Shown one piece after another: positions 41,600 to 52,979 of a DNA stretch of 64,000 nucleotides; the stretch's first letter is position 1; each line of letters opens with the position of its first letter. Source of the DNA: Phascolarctos cinereus (lineage: Eukaryota > Chordata > Mammalia > Diprotodontia > Phascolarctidae); NCBI RefSeq assembly GCF_002099425.1, contig NW_018343987.1, positions 9,983,501-10,047,500 on the forward strand. Reading direction: 5' to 3'. Made by a program: the position numbers and the translations under genes. The notes below the pieces were generated by a model. That model was not told where the DNA came from. It saw only the letters and a program-made list of their open reading frames with translations, and made no database searches.

Positions 41600-44080
41600 C
41601 TGATTTGGAAAAAACCTTTGATGCCAAATTTGGAGTTGAAATCCATAGGATAAATTAGTGAAGTTTTCTTATTTTAAAACTCCTAGAACTTACACAAAGA
41701 TCCACCATTCAAATAGCTGTAGTGGTTGACCCTAATTCAGTGTCATAATATGGGTAATCTACTTGGTTCATCCACTTGATTTGTCCTATGTGGATGTTTA
41801 GGTCAGATACTTCCAAGATACTTCTGTAATGTTCCAGGGTTTGATGCAATCATAGAATGCCTTCTACAAATAAGAGCACTTGAATGAACTCACCACCCAT
41901 AGACTATTACTCTTCAGCATAGGCTAGCTCTTCTCTTTCAATGTGAGGAAAACCTTTGGTGAGCATATGCCTCCCTGTTTTATGTCCTGCTTGATGATCA
42001 ATGAGTTGTAGAACAGTTATCTCAGTTTAATATCTTTCAAAGGAATTTTGAATGATTTTGATGTGTGAATAGGAATCACCTGCTAGAAGAAAACCTTCAA
42101 AGTGAGATTTGCTCTACCAAATCAAAGGCTTCTGAGAAAAAATTGAACAATATGCACAGTGGGATCATGTACTCTCTACATTTTTCAGACAGTTGAAAGA
42201 TGGAGAAGATGTAGTCCACTGTAGTATACCACATGTAAAAGCTTATCTGTTCCTTACTAATACTATCATTGCAGATACCCTTGATATAGGTATAGATTAT
42301 TATCATAAAATTTAATATAGATTAGAAAGTAGGCATTTAGTGACAATAATTGCTAACATTCTCTCAGTCACTGTTTTTGGGTATTAATAAGGTTGAACTT
42401 TTCTTTGCCTTTGATATCTTCCCCCCACTGGATGCCTGGTGAATTGATGCCTCAATGGCCTCATAATTTGTTGCCCTCCGTCATGGATATATACATTTTG
42501 TTTAATCTATAGATTCTATATATAGATCTGTAAGATTTATATTCTATACTAGAGGAAGCTAGTAGCACAGTAGATAGAGAGCTGGGATTGGAGTCAGGAA
42601 GACCTGAGTTCAATTTCAGCCCCACACACATACTATCTGTGTAACTCTTGGCAAATCACTTAACTTCTGTTTGCCTCAATCTCCTCAACTGTAGAAATGA
42701 GGATCATAATAGCACCTACTTTGCAGGGTTGTTGTGAAGATCGAACAAGATAATGTTTGTAAAAAGTGGACAGCCCAATGTTTGGCACATAGTAGCTGCT
42801 ACATAAATGCTTATTTCCTTCCTCTTCAATCTGTGGTTCCTGTCTTTATTTTCCTTAGTACTCTTTCATTTGGTCTTTAATGTTAGTATCCAAATGTGAT
42901 GACTCAACAGTCCTTGATGCTGAAAACAATTTGTTCTAAAAACCTTTGCAGATCTTTTCTATTTTCCTTCTATTTGTTTTCCCTTTTTCATCTTCACCCT
43001 TATATGCCTTCAAGATGACTTTGTTTAGATGAATCTCTCAACAGGTTTTTTAAAAATTGCTTTTCTCTGTTTTATGAAGTGATTCTATTCATGATCTTCC
43101 ATAATCCTTCATAGGATTTTACAAATTAGTTTATATTTTACACTTGCATTGTCACTGGTTATCATCTCTCTCTGCTTGGCAAGTATAAGTCAAGTGTTTG
43201 CTAAGTAAAGTCCTTTTTAGAACCTTTTGGGTCTCCTTGTCATGGCAATTAACTTATTAAGTTAAACAGGTATAAAATGATTATAATTAGATAGATATCA
43301 TTGCTACTAAGTAAGTCAGGACTGAGTTGTGTCAATCTCCTGCCATTTTTCTTATTTGTTCTAGGCTTATACTATTTCCTGGTGCTAACAAATCAGTGGT
43401 CTGACTGAACACAATCAAGCAATATGCTTTTATTAAGTAATTACTATGTGCCAGTACACAGATGGTTACTTCAGGGACTATTTCAATAGGATTAATAAGT
43501 CTTTCTTCTGTCTGTTAAAATCTAATGAATTTCATTTGTTACATTATTCAATGCTTGCCAGATTTAGTGCCTATCTATTCTTTTCTTGAAGGGAATATTT
43601 GTCATGTAAAGGTGTGAAGTTTTGATGCAGTCTGTATGTCTTTGATTTCTCTCATTCCTTATTACTGAACCCTGCTTTCTTATATTACTTATCATCCTCA
43701 CGTTTTTCCACTGAAATCACTGAACATCAAATTTATGTTGAGTTAATTTGCTAGAATTTCTCCACCTCATTATACTTTGCAACTGGTATTTGTGCATAAG
43801 CTACACTATTTTAATATTTTTTGGAAAATACTTATCATGAATGCAAGAATGTGAGATGACCATATGTTTTATGAAATAATGATTTTTGTTGCCTTTGGGC
43901 ATATAATAAAACCAAATCTTCCAACTCCTTTCTGTGCCTCTTCAAGGACAGCCTGTAAATCATCCTTCCAATTTTCTTCTGAGTTTCATTTATAGCAAGA
44001 AAGTCAAGATTGCTCTGATTCCTCCAGTAGTATGTCCACTACTGGATCTTTGGACAAAGATCTTATATGCCAACAGCTAG
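41600..44080 (-). mobile_element. RTE-clade LINE fossil (endonuclease + RT)
   Basis: On the minus strand, about 44070-43800 gives endonuclease-like blocks (LDFLAINETQKK, compare RTE 'D.L.L.ETR', and GFGFIICPKATKIIIS, compare 'GVGFLv.p'). 42990-42900 gives RRKIEKICKGF then NKLFSASRTVE, compare 'REeIekICxdFYxxLFSS'. The open frame 42306-42097 carries the RT region TVDYIFSIFQLSEKCREYM then IPLCILFNFFSEAFDLVEQ, compare RTE 'TiDHIfsi.QLIEKCREYniPLClaFvDyeKAFDSVE'. The catalytic Asp of that RT motif is replaced, and frames are broken throughout, so it is dead. An L2 scrap (43410-43460) and a MIR (42545-42830) interrupt it. RTE LINEs are the presumed mobilisers of MAR1 SINEs. Confidence 0.75.
42545..42830 (+). 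repeat. MIR/THER-type SINE inside RTE
   Basis: GAAGCTAGTAGCACAGTAGA, GAGTTCAATTTCAGCC, 'CTCCTCAACTGTAGAAATGAGG', 'GGGTTGTTGTGAAGATCG', 'TTGGCACATAGTAGCTGC'. Confidence 0.87.
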
Positions 44081-44264
44081 GTTAAAATTCATAGATGATG
44101 TAAAACCAGTGTGATTCTTGGCCTTTGACCCTCTGTCCCCTTTTCTACCAATTGGTCACAATTGCTGCAGAATCAGAAGGGGCTACAAGGAATGAAGGGA
44201 TGGTTTGTTTCATGAGTTGCCATTCTCAAAGAACCCATTACCAAGAACACCATCACCTGTTGGT
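44081..44264. other. Unassigned
   Basis: No repeat recognised in this short gap. Confidence 0.3.
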
Positions 44265-46005
44265 GAAAAACTTCAGTCAGTCAGTCAACAAGCGATTTTT
44301 AAACAACTGCTAGGTACTAAGCACTGTGCTAATAGCTGAGGCTAGGAAGAAAGCCCTTGCCCTCTAAAAGCTTACATATCTAATTGGACAGATCACATAT
44401 AAATAACCAGGTATACAGAAGATATATATGTATATATACTCTAGATGAAAATAACTTGAAAGAGGAAGGCGTTAGCTGCTGGAGAGACCAGGAAAAGCCT
44501 CCTATGGAAGGTCCAAGTTGAGTCTTGAAGGAAAGGAAGTTGATGGTGCCCTCAATAAAAATAGAGAAGTTTGAAAGGGGAGAAGGTTTTTTGGGGAAGG
44601 ACAATGAGTTCTGATGTGGCCATGTTGAGTTTTAGTTCCCTATAGACAGGCATTTCAAAATTTTCAAGAAGCAGTTGTAGATAGGAGATGGTGGCTCAGG
44701 AGGCTAAGGCTGGATATATAGTTCTGGAAATGATCTATATAGAGATGATAATTGAACCCCATGAGAGCTTAAGTGACCACCAAGAGAGCTAATATGGAGC
44801 AAAAAGAGTAGGGGACCAAGGATAGAGTTTTGGGAACCCCCTCAATTATAGGAAGTGATATGAATGAAGAACCAGCAAAGATACTGAGGAGTGGTCAGAG
44901 AGATAGGAAGAGAACTATGAGAGAGCAGTGTCCTGATAATTTAGAGAAGTGGGTAGTATCCAGAAGAAGAAGGTGATTTGGCAACATTAGATGTTTGAGA
45001 ACTGAATCAGGATAAGGACTGAGAGAAGGCCATTAGATTTAGCAATTAAGAGATCACTGAGCATATTGGAGAGGGCAGTTTCAGGTGAATGATGAGATTG
45101 GAAGCCATGTTGAATATGGTTTAGAAGTAAGAGGAGAGGAAGTAGAGGTACTGATTATAGATGACTTTCATAAAAAGGGGAGGAGAGATATAAGAAAATA
45201 GTTATTAGCAGTGGTTGGATCAAGTTAGAGTTTTCAAAGTTGGAGAAACATGGACTATTTGCAGACAGCAAGGAAAGACATTGAAGATAAGTAAAGAGCG
45301 GATGATAGTAGGGGCAATTTTCTGGAGAAGTCAGGAAAGGATTGGATCCAGGACACCTATAGACAGGTTTGCCTTGACAAGGAGAACAGTCAAGATCCGA
45401 CATTAGAGAGAAAGAGAAGATAATGGAGTAAAATGTTGAATGATGTGAGATGAGAAGGAGGGGAGAAGATAGAGTTCTTGACAAATTATCTTACTTTTTT
45501 CTTTTTTTTGGCAATTGGGGTTAAGTGACTTGCCCAGGGTCACACTGCTAGTAAGTGTTAAGTGTTTGGTCTGAGGCCGGATTTGAACTCAGATCTTCAT
45601 GACTTCAGGGCCAGTGCTCTATTCACTGCATCACCTAGCTGCCCCTCTTACTTTTTTCAGTACAATATGAGGTGAGGTACTCAGCTAAGAGGGCTGGGGG
45701 AGATGTGGTGCTGTGGAAGTTTTGAGGAGAGATGAGAAGATTTGGCACAGCTGCTGTGGAGAATCTGATAGTGAATCAATTAGGGAGGAATAGAATGTTT
45801 GCCTTGCTATAGTGAGGGCCCAGTTGGGATTAGATAAATTTGTAGCGAGCTCAGTTTTGTGATTTTCTCCAGCTCTGTTCAGCAGCACATGAATTGGAAT
45901 GAAGGAGACAGATGGTGGAAGTAATCAAGAGTTGAGGCTTGCTAAGGCATGATTGTTGATATGACAAGGGGGCAAGGGAGTTGCTCTCCATACTTAGTGA
46001 GGTTG
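44265..46005 (-). repeat. Long L2 LINE, antisense (3'UTR through RT)
   Basis: From the 3' end (44280-44590: 'AAGCACTGTGCTAATAGC', 'CCCTTGCCCTCTAAAAGC') the plus strand runs through the antisense of the L2 RT: 'GATGTGGCCATGTTGAGTTTTAG' (MSKTE block), 'GAGATGATAATTGAACCCC' (YADD neighbourhood), 'GGGACCAAGGATAGAGTTTTGGG', 'GAGAAGGCCATTAGATTTAGC', to the upstream block 'GCCCAGTTGGGATTAGATAAATTTG' (abbreviated). Among the longest L2 copies here; decayed. A SINE is inserted at 45502-45645. Confidence 0.88.
45502..45645 (-). mobile_element. Poly(A)-tailed tRNA-SINE with 13-bp TSD inside L2
   Basis: Antisense copy: T-run, GGCAATTGGGGTTAAGTGAC, 'GCCGGATTTGAACTCAG', ending CACCTAGCTGCCCC. TSD TCTTACTTTTTTC at 45489-45501 and 45646-45658. 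Confidence 0.96.
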
Positions 46006-46019
46006 GTACTTGGAAAACT

Positions 46020-46137
46020 GATTTGGTCCATTTCCAGGGCCATATTCACTCAACTCATAAATGTCGAAAGCTGGATTTAAACTAAAGCTTTTTTGACTCC
46101 AGTTCTAGTACTCTAGTCACTACATTATAGTGCCTCT
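46020..46137 (-). repeat. MIR fragment, antisense
   Basis: 'AAAGCTGGATTTAAACTAAAGC' and 'CACTACATTATAGTGCC' are the decayed B-box and head of MIR. Confidence 0.6.
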
Positions 46138-46835
46138 GTTTGGTCTGCTGAAAATGGACTTAATCCTCTTGCATCTGCCCTCTTCTCTCATTTTATATAC
46201 CCGAATTTCCTCTTCAGAGTCTCCTAATTGGATACTCAGATTACAGGTTCTACCCTCTACAGTCCAACCTCCTCAGAGGTATCAAAATTTATATTCATCA
46301 AGTGCAGGTCTAATCACATCATTCTCTTTTGCTAGAATCTTCTATAGCTCCCTCTCACCCCCAGGATAAAATGCAAACTGCTCATTTGGCATTTAAAGTT
46401 CTTTACAATCTGGTTTTGATTTATTTTCCCAGGCTTATTTCACTTTGCTCCCATTCTCTTACTCTACATTCCTGCTAGACTGGCCTATTGGTGTCCTTTT
46501 GACCGAGCTCTTCATCTCCAGTCTCTGCTTTTGCACAGGCTGTCTTCCCATGTCTGTAATGTGCACTACCTCTTCACCTCCGCCTCTTAGAATCCATAGT
46601 TTCTTTCAAAGCTTATCTCATGTGCCACTTATGAGAAGTCTTTCCTAATCCTAGGACTATTGGCAGACTCTTCCTCTTCCAATGATCATGTATATGCTTA
46701 GTCATATGTTTGTAAACTTTCGCCTTTGGCTCAGCAGACTATAAACTCATAGAGGGCGGGAAACTGCTTTTCATTTTTCCTTTGTTTTTCTAGTGCTCCG
46801 CACATAGTAGGTACTTTAAAAATGCTTTTTGGATT
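46138..46835 (+). repeat. L2 LINE 3' end, sense
   Basis: 'TAATCACATCATTCTCTTTTGC', 'AGGATAAAATGCAAACTGC', 'GGCATTTAAAGTTCTTTAC', CTGTCTTCCCATGTCTGTAA, and the end 'CGCACATAGTAGGTACTTT'. It lies tail-outward next to the antisense L2 at 44265-46005. Confidence 0.88.
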
Positions 46836-46892
46836 GCATTTAGTTGGATTTTTTTTATCACCTTCCTCCTTGAGAAGTTCTAAGCCTTCTCT

Positions 46893-47192
46893 TAGGCAGC
46901 TTGGTGGTTCAGTGGATAGAATGCTGGGCCAAGACTCAGAAAGACCTGAGTTCAAATCTGGCCTCAGATATTTACTAACTGTATGACCCTGGGCAAGTTA
47001 CTTAGCCTCTATTTGCCTTAATGCACTGGAGAAGAAAATGACCTCTATTTGCCTTAATGCACTGGAGAAGAAAATGGCAAACCACTCATAGTATCTTTTC
47101 TAAGAAAGCCCCATGGACCGTATTGGCACAATATAGCTCACAGGGTCACGAAAAGTCAGACACAACTGAATGATGGAAGAACAAACAACAAA
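46893..47192 (+). repeat. MAR1-type SINE with internal 36-bp tandem duplication
   Basis: Head CAGCTTGGTGGTTCAGTGGA, B box GAGTTCAAATCTGGCC, RTE-type tail ('GGCAAACCACTCATAGTATC', AAGTCAGACACAACTGAATG) and an ACAAACAACAAAG end. 47005-47040 is repeated directly at 47041-47076 with one mismatch at the first base. Confidence 0.93.
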
Positions 47193-47879
47193 GCCTTATC
47201 CTTCTCTGACCTTTTCCTATTATGGTGGGCAGAGGACAAGGAAATAACTTCTCCCATCAAAGACCAGAAAATTTAAGTAGCTTAATTGGTGTCATGGAGC
47301 AAGTTGCCATCAGGTTGAGGCCAGAACCCAAACTACCTGGTTCTCAAACATCCAAACACACTGCCCTATTTTCCAAAGCCATCTCCCTTGGCCAGCACCA
47401 TCTAGGAGCTTTCTTAGCAACAGTGGCAATTACTGCCCCCAGACTAAAGAGAGCTTGTCACCTTAACTCAGTTTGGGCTCAATAGGGTGTTCAGAGCTTA
47501 TTATTCTCCATATTTTCTCTAAGGTCCCTTCCAGGTTTAAAATTCTATCACTCACAGAAATCAAGTGTAACAGGTGGACCTCAGTGTATGGCTTTACCCA
47601 ACCGCAGTTTCATAGATCTGAATAATACAGGGGCTGTGCAGAGGATGTGGTTTTTGCCACAGACTAGATCCCCTGGGGTGGATGGCAGGGAAGGAGATGA
47701 GAGTTGCTGATTTAGATGACTGGGGCTCTTGGGTTAGGATAAGAATGGGAGGGATGGGCCGATCGAGAATGCAAGCCTTTCTGCAGGCTCCAATACACCT
47801 CCTTCCTCTTGGATGGACTCAGGGCTTCCCCACACCCCCCACCTCTCTCATCACATACCTGCACACAGCTCTCAAGGTT
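47193..47879. other. Mostly unassigned
   Basis: A MIR-like antisense trace lies at about 47240-47390 ('TCAGGTTGAGGCCAGAACCC'). 47540-47879 shows nothing recognised. Confidence 0.35.
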
Positions 47880-48072
47880 AGCGCCATGGGGGTCAGCCCT
47901 GTTTAAATGTTGATTACAGAGACGACGGGAGCTGCTCAGATTTCTAATTAAGATTAAAGAATGTACCCGGCTTATAAATGGTTCTTAGGAATGTATAATT
48001 TGATTAGCCTGTTTTCTCCAGGCGCTTTAATTTCTGGATTAGTTAACATAGCCTCTGACTGTAGGCGGGGCC
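47880..48072. promoter_or_regulatory. Candidate conserved non-coding element
   Basis: Repeat-free and dense in homeodomain/HNF-type words: GTTGATTACAGAGACGACGG, TCTAATTAAGATTAAAGAAT, GGCTTATAAATGG, TTTGATTAGCC, CTGGATTAGTTAACATAG. CpGs are retained. Inference from motif density. Confidence 0.45.
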
Positions 48073-48545
48073 ACTTACTCACCACACACAAAGTTTGGGA
48101 GCTTGCAGGGCAGCATCTCAGGGGGTACGGGGAGGAAGAAAATCCTGAGGGACTGTGTGATATCTGAATGGGTTTCTTACCCTGTTCTGGCCCTCTCCAC
48201 ATCTTTCTGCTTCCAGAAAGAGAAGAGAAGTAGTTCAGGGACTAAGAGTATCAAAGCTATTGACAAAAAGTTATGTATGCACATATCTACATACGTACGC
48301 ACAGATATGCAGACTTGTAACTTCATGTGGTAAGCCAAGCTTTGATGAAGGGTACCATCATGGGGTAGAGCACTTGCTCACAGTGTAGGTGGCAGGAGAG
48401 GTATATGCTTTCTCACTGTGGCATCCACCATCTGGCTGGTCTGGAGGTTCAAGGCACACCTGTTCCCTGGGCACTGAGAGGTTAAATGATCTGTTCATTG
48501 TATAGGAAGTCAAGAAGGACTTGAACTCAGGTTGTCCTGACCCAA
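48073..48545. other. Unassigned; MIR trace at the end
   Basis: 48478-48545 resembles an antisense MIR ('AGGACTTGAACTCAGGTTGTCC'). The rest is not recognised. Confidence 0.4.
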
Positions 48546-48547
48546 AT

Positions 48548-48990
48548 CTGGAACTCTATGTCACCTGAGTTCAAATCCAGCCTCAGACACTCACCAACTG
48601 TGAACAAATCACTTGACTTCTGTCTGCCCTAGTTTTATCAATTGTAAATGGAGATGATAACAGCACCTATCTCAAAGGGTTGTTGTGAGGATCAAAGAGG
48701 ATATTTGTATAGTGCTTAGCATAGGGGCTGACACATAGTAGGCACTTAATAAATGCTTGTTCCCTCCCCCATTTCCCAATTTTCTTTTTTGATTTGCATG
48801 CACATATAGAACAATGGGATCATAGTACTGAAAACCACCTTAGGTATCTTTCAGTCCAACCCTTTCATTTTACAGAGGTCTACTGAAGCCTAAAGAGAGG
48901 GAGTGAGATGCTCATAGTATTAGGTAGTAGAGATAGGACTCAAATCTAGCACTCTTTCTATGACTCTGTACTGCTAATTTATATATTGGT
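48548..48990. repeat. MIR SINE (+) then MIR/THER fragment (-)
   Basis: 48548-48775 is sense (GAGTTCAAATCCAGCCTCAG, 'GGGTTGTTGTGAGGATCAAAG', 'CACATAGTAGGCACTTAATAAATGC', abbreviated). 48815-48990 is antisense ('TCAGTCCAACCCTTTCATTTTAC'). Confidence 0.85.
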
Positions 48991-49479
48991 CTGCATCTCA
49001 TTCATAACTGATTTATCTCCTGGGAGAACAGAAAGTCTTCTAATTCCTGCTTCTTTCTTTTTCCATTCCCAGCCTCCCTCCCTCCCCTTTCTTGACCCTG
49101 GGCTGTTTCTGGTCCTGCTTGGGAATCTTCCTGGTTGAGGGCTGCCTGAGTGGTCAGGGTTCTTTTCTTCTATTTGCAGAAAGCTCAGTGGTCCTCTAGG
49201 GAGGATGTGCCTTATTCCCTGGAATATGACTCAGAGAACACTATTGCACTGGGGGTGCTCAAATGATCAGTCAGGACAAAAGACTTGGTCAATTGTACGA
49301 TGAAAGTTCATAATGTCCATTTCCCTAACCCATGGGCATTTATAGCAAAGGATAGGCTATAGTTAGAAAGAAACCCCATGAGCCATGGGGAACAAATCAA
49401 GCTGTTCACTATACTCTCCCTTTGGAAAGGAGAGCCCTTTATCTCCTACCTCCATTCCTTCATGTTTGTTGAATGGACC
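48991..49479. other. Unassigned
   Basis: No feature recognised. Confidence 0.35.
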
Positions 49480-51370
49480 TCAATTCAATCAATAGTCATG
49501 GATCCTAGCATCATATGCTAGTGTAGGCAATATAGAAGGATGTGGGTAAGCTCCTAGCTATGTTCACCAAGTGTCCACTGAGAAGGAGGCTTCTAGTTCC
49601 ATGCCAAAGTACTCTGTTCTTGGCCCAATCTTGTTTGATATTTTTATCAATGAAAGCATATTTCAAAAGATCTCAATGTACTGAAAGATGGACTGAGACG
49701 AACACATTTTAATTTATTTACTTAAAATACATTTTGTTGATGACTTTTGTTTTTACATTATAGTCATTTCAAGGCCTCAAGTGAGGCCTGCTCATTCTCC
49801 ACCCCCTAAGCCTTGAACTTTCCTTTGTAACAAAAAACAAATGAAACAACAACAACAACAACAAAACTAAGCAGAAACATTGGATAGAGGGATTGTTTCT
49901 GCCAGTGGATGCAACCTCTTCACCCAACTTTCTAACAAGGGGGGGCCCCCCAGTCTATTTCACTATCTGACCAAGACTGGTCATTATTTACTCAGAATTC
50001 AATTTCCTTTTAGGTTGTTTTTTTGCTTGTGTTATTGTCATCAGTGTTTACATTATTCTCCTGGTTCTATTTTGTTCTTTATCAGTTAATATAAGTTTTC
50101 CTAAGTTTCTCTAAATTCCTGTTTTCATTATTTCTGACATAGGAACAATATTCCATTATATCCATAAATTGTATCTGGCTATTTCCTAATTAATTGATGG
50201 GCACTCAATTTTGGTTACGACTCTTTGCTTCCACAAGTGCTGCTATGGATATTTTGGTGGAGATAGTTCTTTTCTTTCTGTCTTTTATTTCCTTGGTGTA
50301 GATGTGGGGATGGTTGGATCAAAGGGCATGCACAGGTTAGCCACTTTTATCACATAATCCTAAATTATCAAAATGGCTGGACCAACTTGTAGTGTTACCA
50401 ACAGTGTATTAGTGTGCCTGCCTTCCTACAGCAATTTTCACATTTACTCTTTCTATCTTTCATAATTGTTGCCAATTTGATGGGTATGAGGTAAACTTTC
50501 AGAGTTGCTTTAACTTGCATTTTCCTTCTTATTAGAGATTTGTTGCATTTTTCATATGGCTTTTGACAGTTTGCATTTCTTCTTTTGAAAACTATTCATA
50601 TCCTTTGACCACTTATCTTTTGGATGAATGGCTCTTGGTCTTAAGTAATTGTTTCAAATTGCCATTTATCTTGGATATCAGAATTTTATCAGAGATAAAT
50701 GATGACAAATTAGACTTTTAACACTAATGATAAACATAAATTGCTGCTCTCATATTAAACATCTTGCTGAATGAATATGGTGGGGGAGGCCTATCCTAAG
50801 AGTAGCTCAGATGAAGAAGATCTTGAAATTTTAGAGAACTGTAAGATCACTTGGTATTGACAATGTGAAGGGATGTCCCCAACCCTGCCTCCAAAGGCTA
50901 ATGCAGTCTTGGGTTGCATTAATGGAAGTCTGGTGTCTGTCTTAAGGGAGGTGATGATTCTGCTGTCTAGTGAGAACAAATTTGGAGAATTATGTCTAGT
51001 TCTGAGTTTCACATTTTAAGAAGGGAATTAACAAACTGGGATCTGTTCAGGGGAGGATGACAAAGATGGAAGAATAGCTTCCATGTCTAAAGGGGGCCAG
51101 CAGGAAAGCCTCGTAGCTATTTCCTACGAAAGGAATGGAAAAGATAGGTGTTAGATGAGTTGGAATATGATCACTTCAAGTAGCTGAAGAGGAAGATTGG
51201 CATTGCAGAGCTAGGATCAATGGGTAGAAGGTATAGGGAGTCAGGTTTTTTTCAATATAAGGATGATCTTTCTACAGACTACTTTGTAAGACAGTGAATA
51301 ACCACAGCACTAAACTGTTCAGTTGGAGGACTTCTTGGAGGGGTTGTAGTGGAAATGTAGGTGTGACATT
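49480..51370 (+). repeat. L3/CR1 LINE split by an old L1
   Basis: The RT part is at 49600-49700: CTGTTCTTGGCCCAATCTTG then TTTGATATTTTTATCAATGA encodes SVLGPILFDIFINE, the CR1 'SVLGPvLFNiFiNDL' block. After the L1, 50740-51370 carries the 3' portion ('CTAATGCAGTCTTGGGTTGC', 'ATCTGTTCAGGGGAGGATGAC'). Confidence 0.82.
49705..50700 (-). mobile_element. Old L1 LINE 3' end inside L3/CR1
   Basis: Antisense landmarks: CTCCTGGTTCTATTTTGTTC, 'ATTGATGGGCACTCAATTTTGG', 'GGTTGGATCAAAGGGCATGC', 'TTGCCAATTTGATGGG', 'ATCCTTTGACCACTTATC'. Strongly diverged from the young copies. It contains a short AAC run at 49846-49866. Confidence 0.85.
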
Positions 51371-51373
51371 GAA

Positions 51374-51612
51374 TTGTTGTTGTTCAGTCATGTTTGACTC
51401 TTTGTGGCTCCACAGACTATACTACTGTCCATGGGGTTTTCCTTGGCAAAAATACCAGACTGGTTTGCCATTTCCTTCTCCAGTGGATTAAGGCAAACAG
51501 AGGTTAAGTGACTTGCCCAAGGTGACACAGCTAGTGTCTAAGGCCGGATTTGAACTCAGATCTTCCTGACTCCAGGCCCAGAACTCTATCTATGGAGCCA
51601 CTTAGCTACCAT
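51374..51612 (-). repeat. MAR1-type SINE
   Basis: TTGTTGTTGTTCAGTCATGT, 'GGTTTGCCATTTCCTTCTCC', 'GCCGGATTTGAACTCAGATC', ending GAGCCACTTAGCTACC. Confidence 0.92.
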
Positions 51613-52429
51613 GACATTTAATTAGTTGGCTTTTAAAGTCCCCTCCATCTTGAAGAATCTGTCTTCTTAGCCCTCAAACTAGTACTACATCCCCATTAGA
51701 CCTACAGATCATCCTTTTGTGTGATGGTCTGTTTGTTCATTTAATCACTCTATGGGAACAGAAATATGGGAACTGAATAAGTAGATGATCTATTTATGTT
51801 CCTTTTAGTAGACTGACAGCTTTGCAGGGGAAGTGAGGCAGGAAGGAGGTGAGGGAGGATTTCCTGCCCTCAAGAACCAAAGGTAGTTAGGGTCCTGATG
51901 AATAGCATCAGCTCCTGGTCCCATCCCACATGTTGGAAGGATAACATATGATGGATAAGCATTGCATGATGAAGGTGTACCTGTAATGTTGGTTCCAGGT
52001 AGGAGGACAGTAGTGATATTTGTATCCTCACTTTAAAGTCCCAGATAGCCCTAGAAGTCATAGATAGGGAAGTCCGGGTGGGACAACTTCCCCAGGACAG
52101 ATGGGAATCTGGTAATCTTGGAAGAGAACCTGGTCTGTGAGTCCAGAAGCTCAGGTTATTGCTGCTCCCTTTTTCTGTCTCTATAAACACAAAATTTGGG
52201 TTGTTGTATAGACCACTAACCAAATGCTTGATGATTGATTGAAAAATACCCAGCTGACCATTGAATCAAAGCCAAGATTGAGAGGCAAGAGCAGTAGGCA
52301 GTTGACTAGGACATTACACTATGAGGAGGGGAGGGTGAACAAAGGATACATTTTATAAATGCACATATTTTTAGTACCACAGAGTTTTGATCTTCATGGC
52401 ACACAGGCATGCATTTTACGGAAGGAGTG
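51613..52429. other. Unassigned
   Basis: About 0.8 kb without a recognised repeat. A 117-residue minus frame (51870-52223) shows no domain. Confidence 0.35.
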
Positions 52430-52600
52430 CTGGATTTGCAGTCAGAGGACTTGGGTTTGACTTTCACTTATTAGGTGTGTAAACTTGGGCAAATCGCTTC
52501 TCCCTGGGCCTTAGTTTACTCATCTGTAAAAAGAGGGGATTGGATGAGATGACCTCCAAAGTCCCTTTCTTCTCTAAATCCCATGATCTAGTAAAGCTGA
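52430..52600 (+). repeat. MIR SINE
   Basis: GTGCTGGATTTGCAGTCAGA, 'GGGCCTTAGTTTACTCATC', 'GATGACCTCCAAAGTCCC'. Confidence 0.8.
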
Positions 52601-52979
52601 ATTCATTACAGTGAAGCCTCAAAGTTTCCCCCAAGGACAGTAATAGAGCTCAGAAAGGCCTTGTCCTGGCTGTCTTTGAATGTTTTTCTTTTAAGCATGT
52701 CTAAGATTCTCTCTTTCTGAGTTGAAGGTTAATTTTGACAGCCTTGCTCCATCCTCCTGCCCCTACCCCCAAGGCTTTCTGGGAGGCAGGAACTGGGCAG
52801 CCTAGGCTAGTATCCAGTGAGTACTGTGAGAATAAGAAGGAGGTTATTTCTTAGGATATGCTAGACAGGTTTTGAGTATATTAGGAAAACAGACCAAGTA
52901 TCCTATCTGGGGTGGTCATTGTGAAGGATATGTGTGTATCCTGGGGATCCTAGGCAAGACATTGCTGGATATTTCCAGA
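52601..52979. other. Unassigned
   Basis: No feature recognised. Confidence 0.35.

Noticed and set aside
41500-41600. LTR-like polyadenylation region near 41515
   Set aside because: One AATAAA-type word alone. No LTR ends or duplicate were found.
44265-46835. Inverted L2 pair as a palindromic rearrangement
   Set aside because: The two copies cover different, differently diverged parts of L2 with a MIR between, so independent insertions are simpler.
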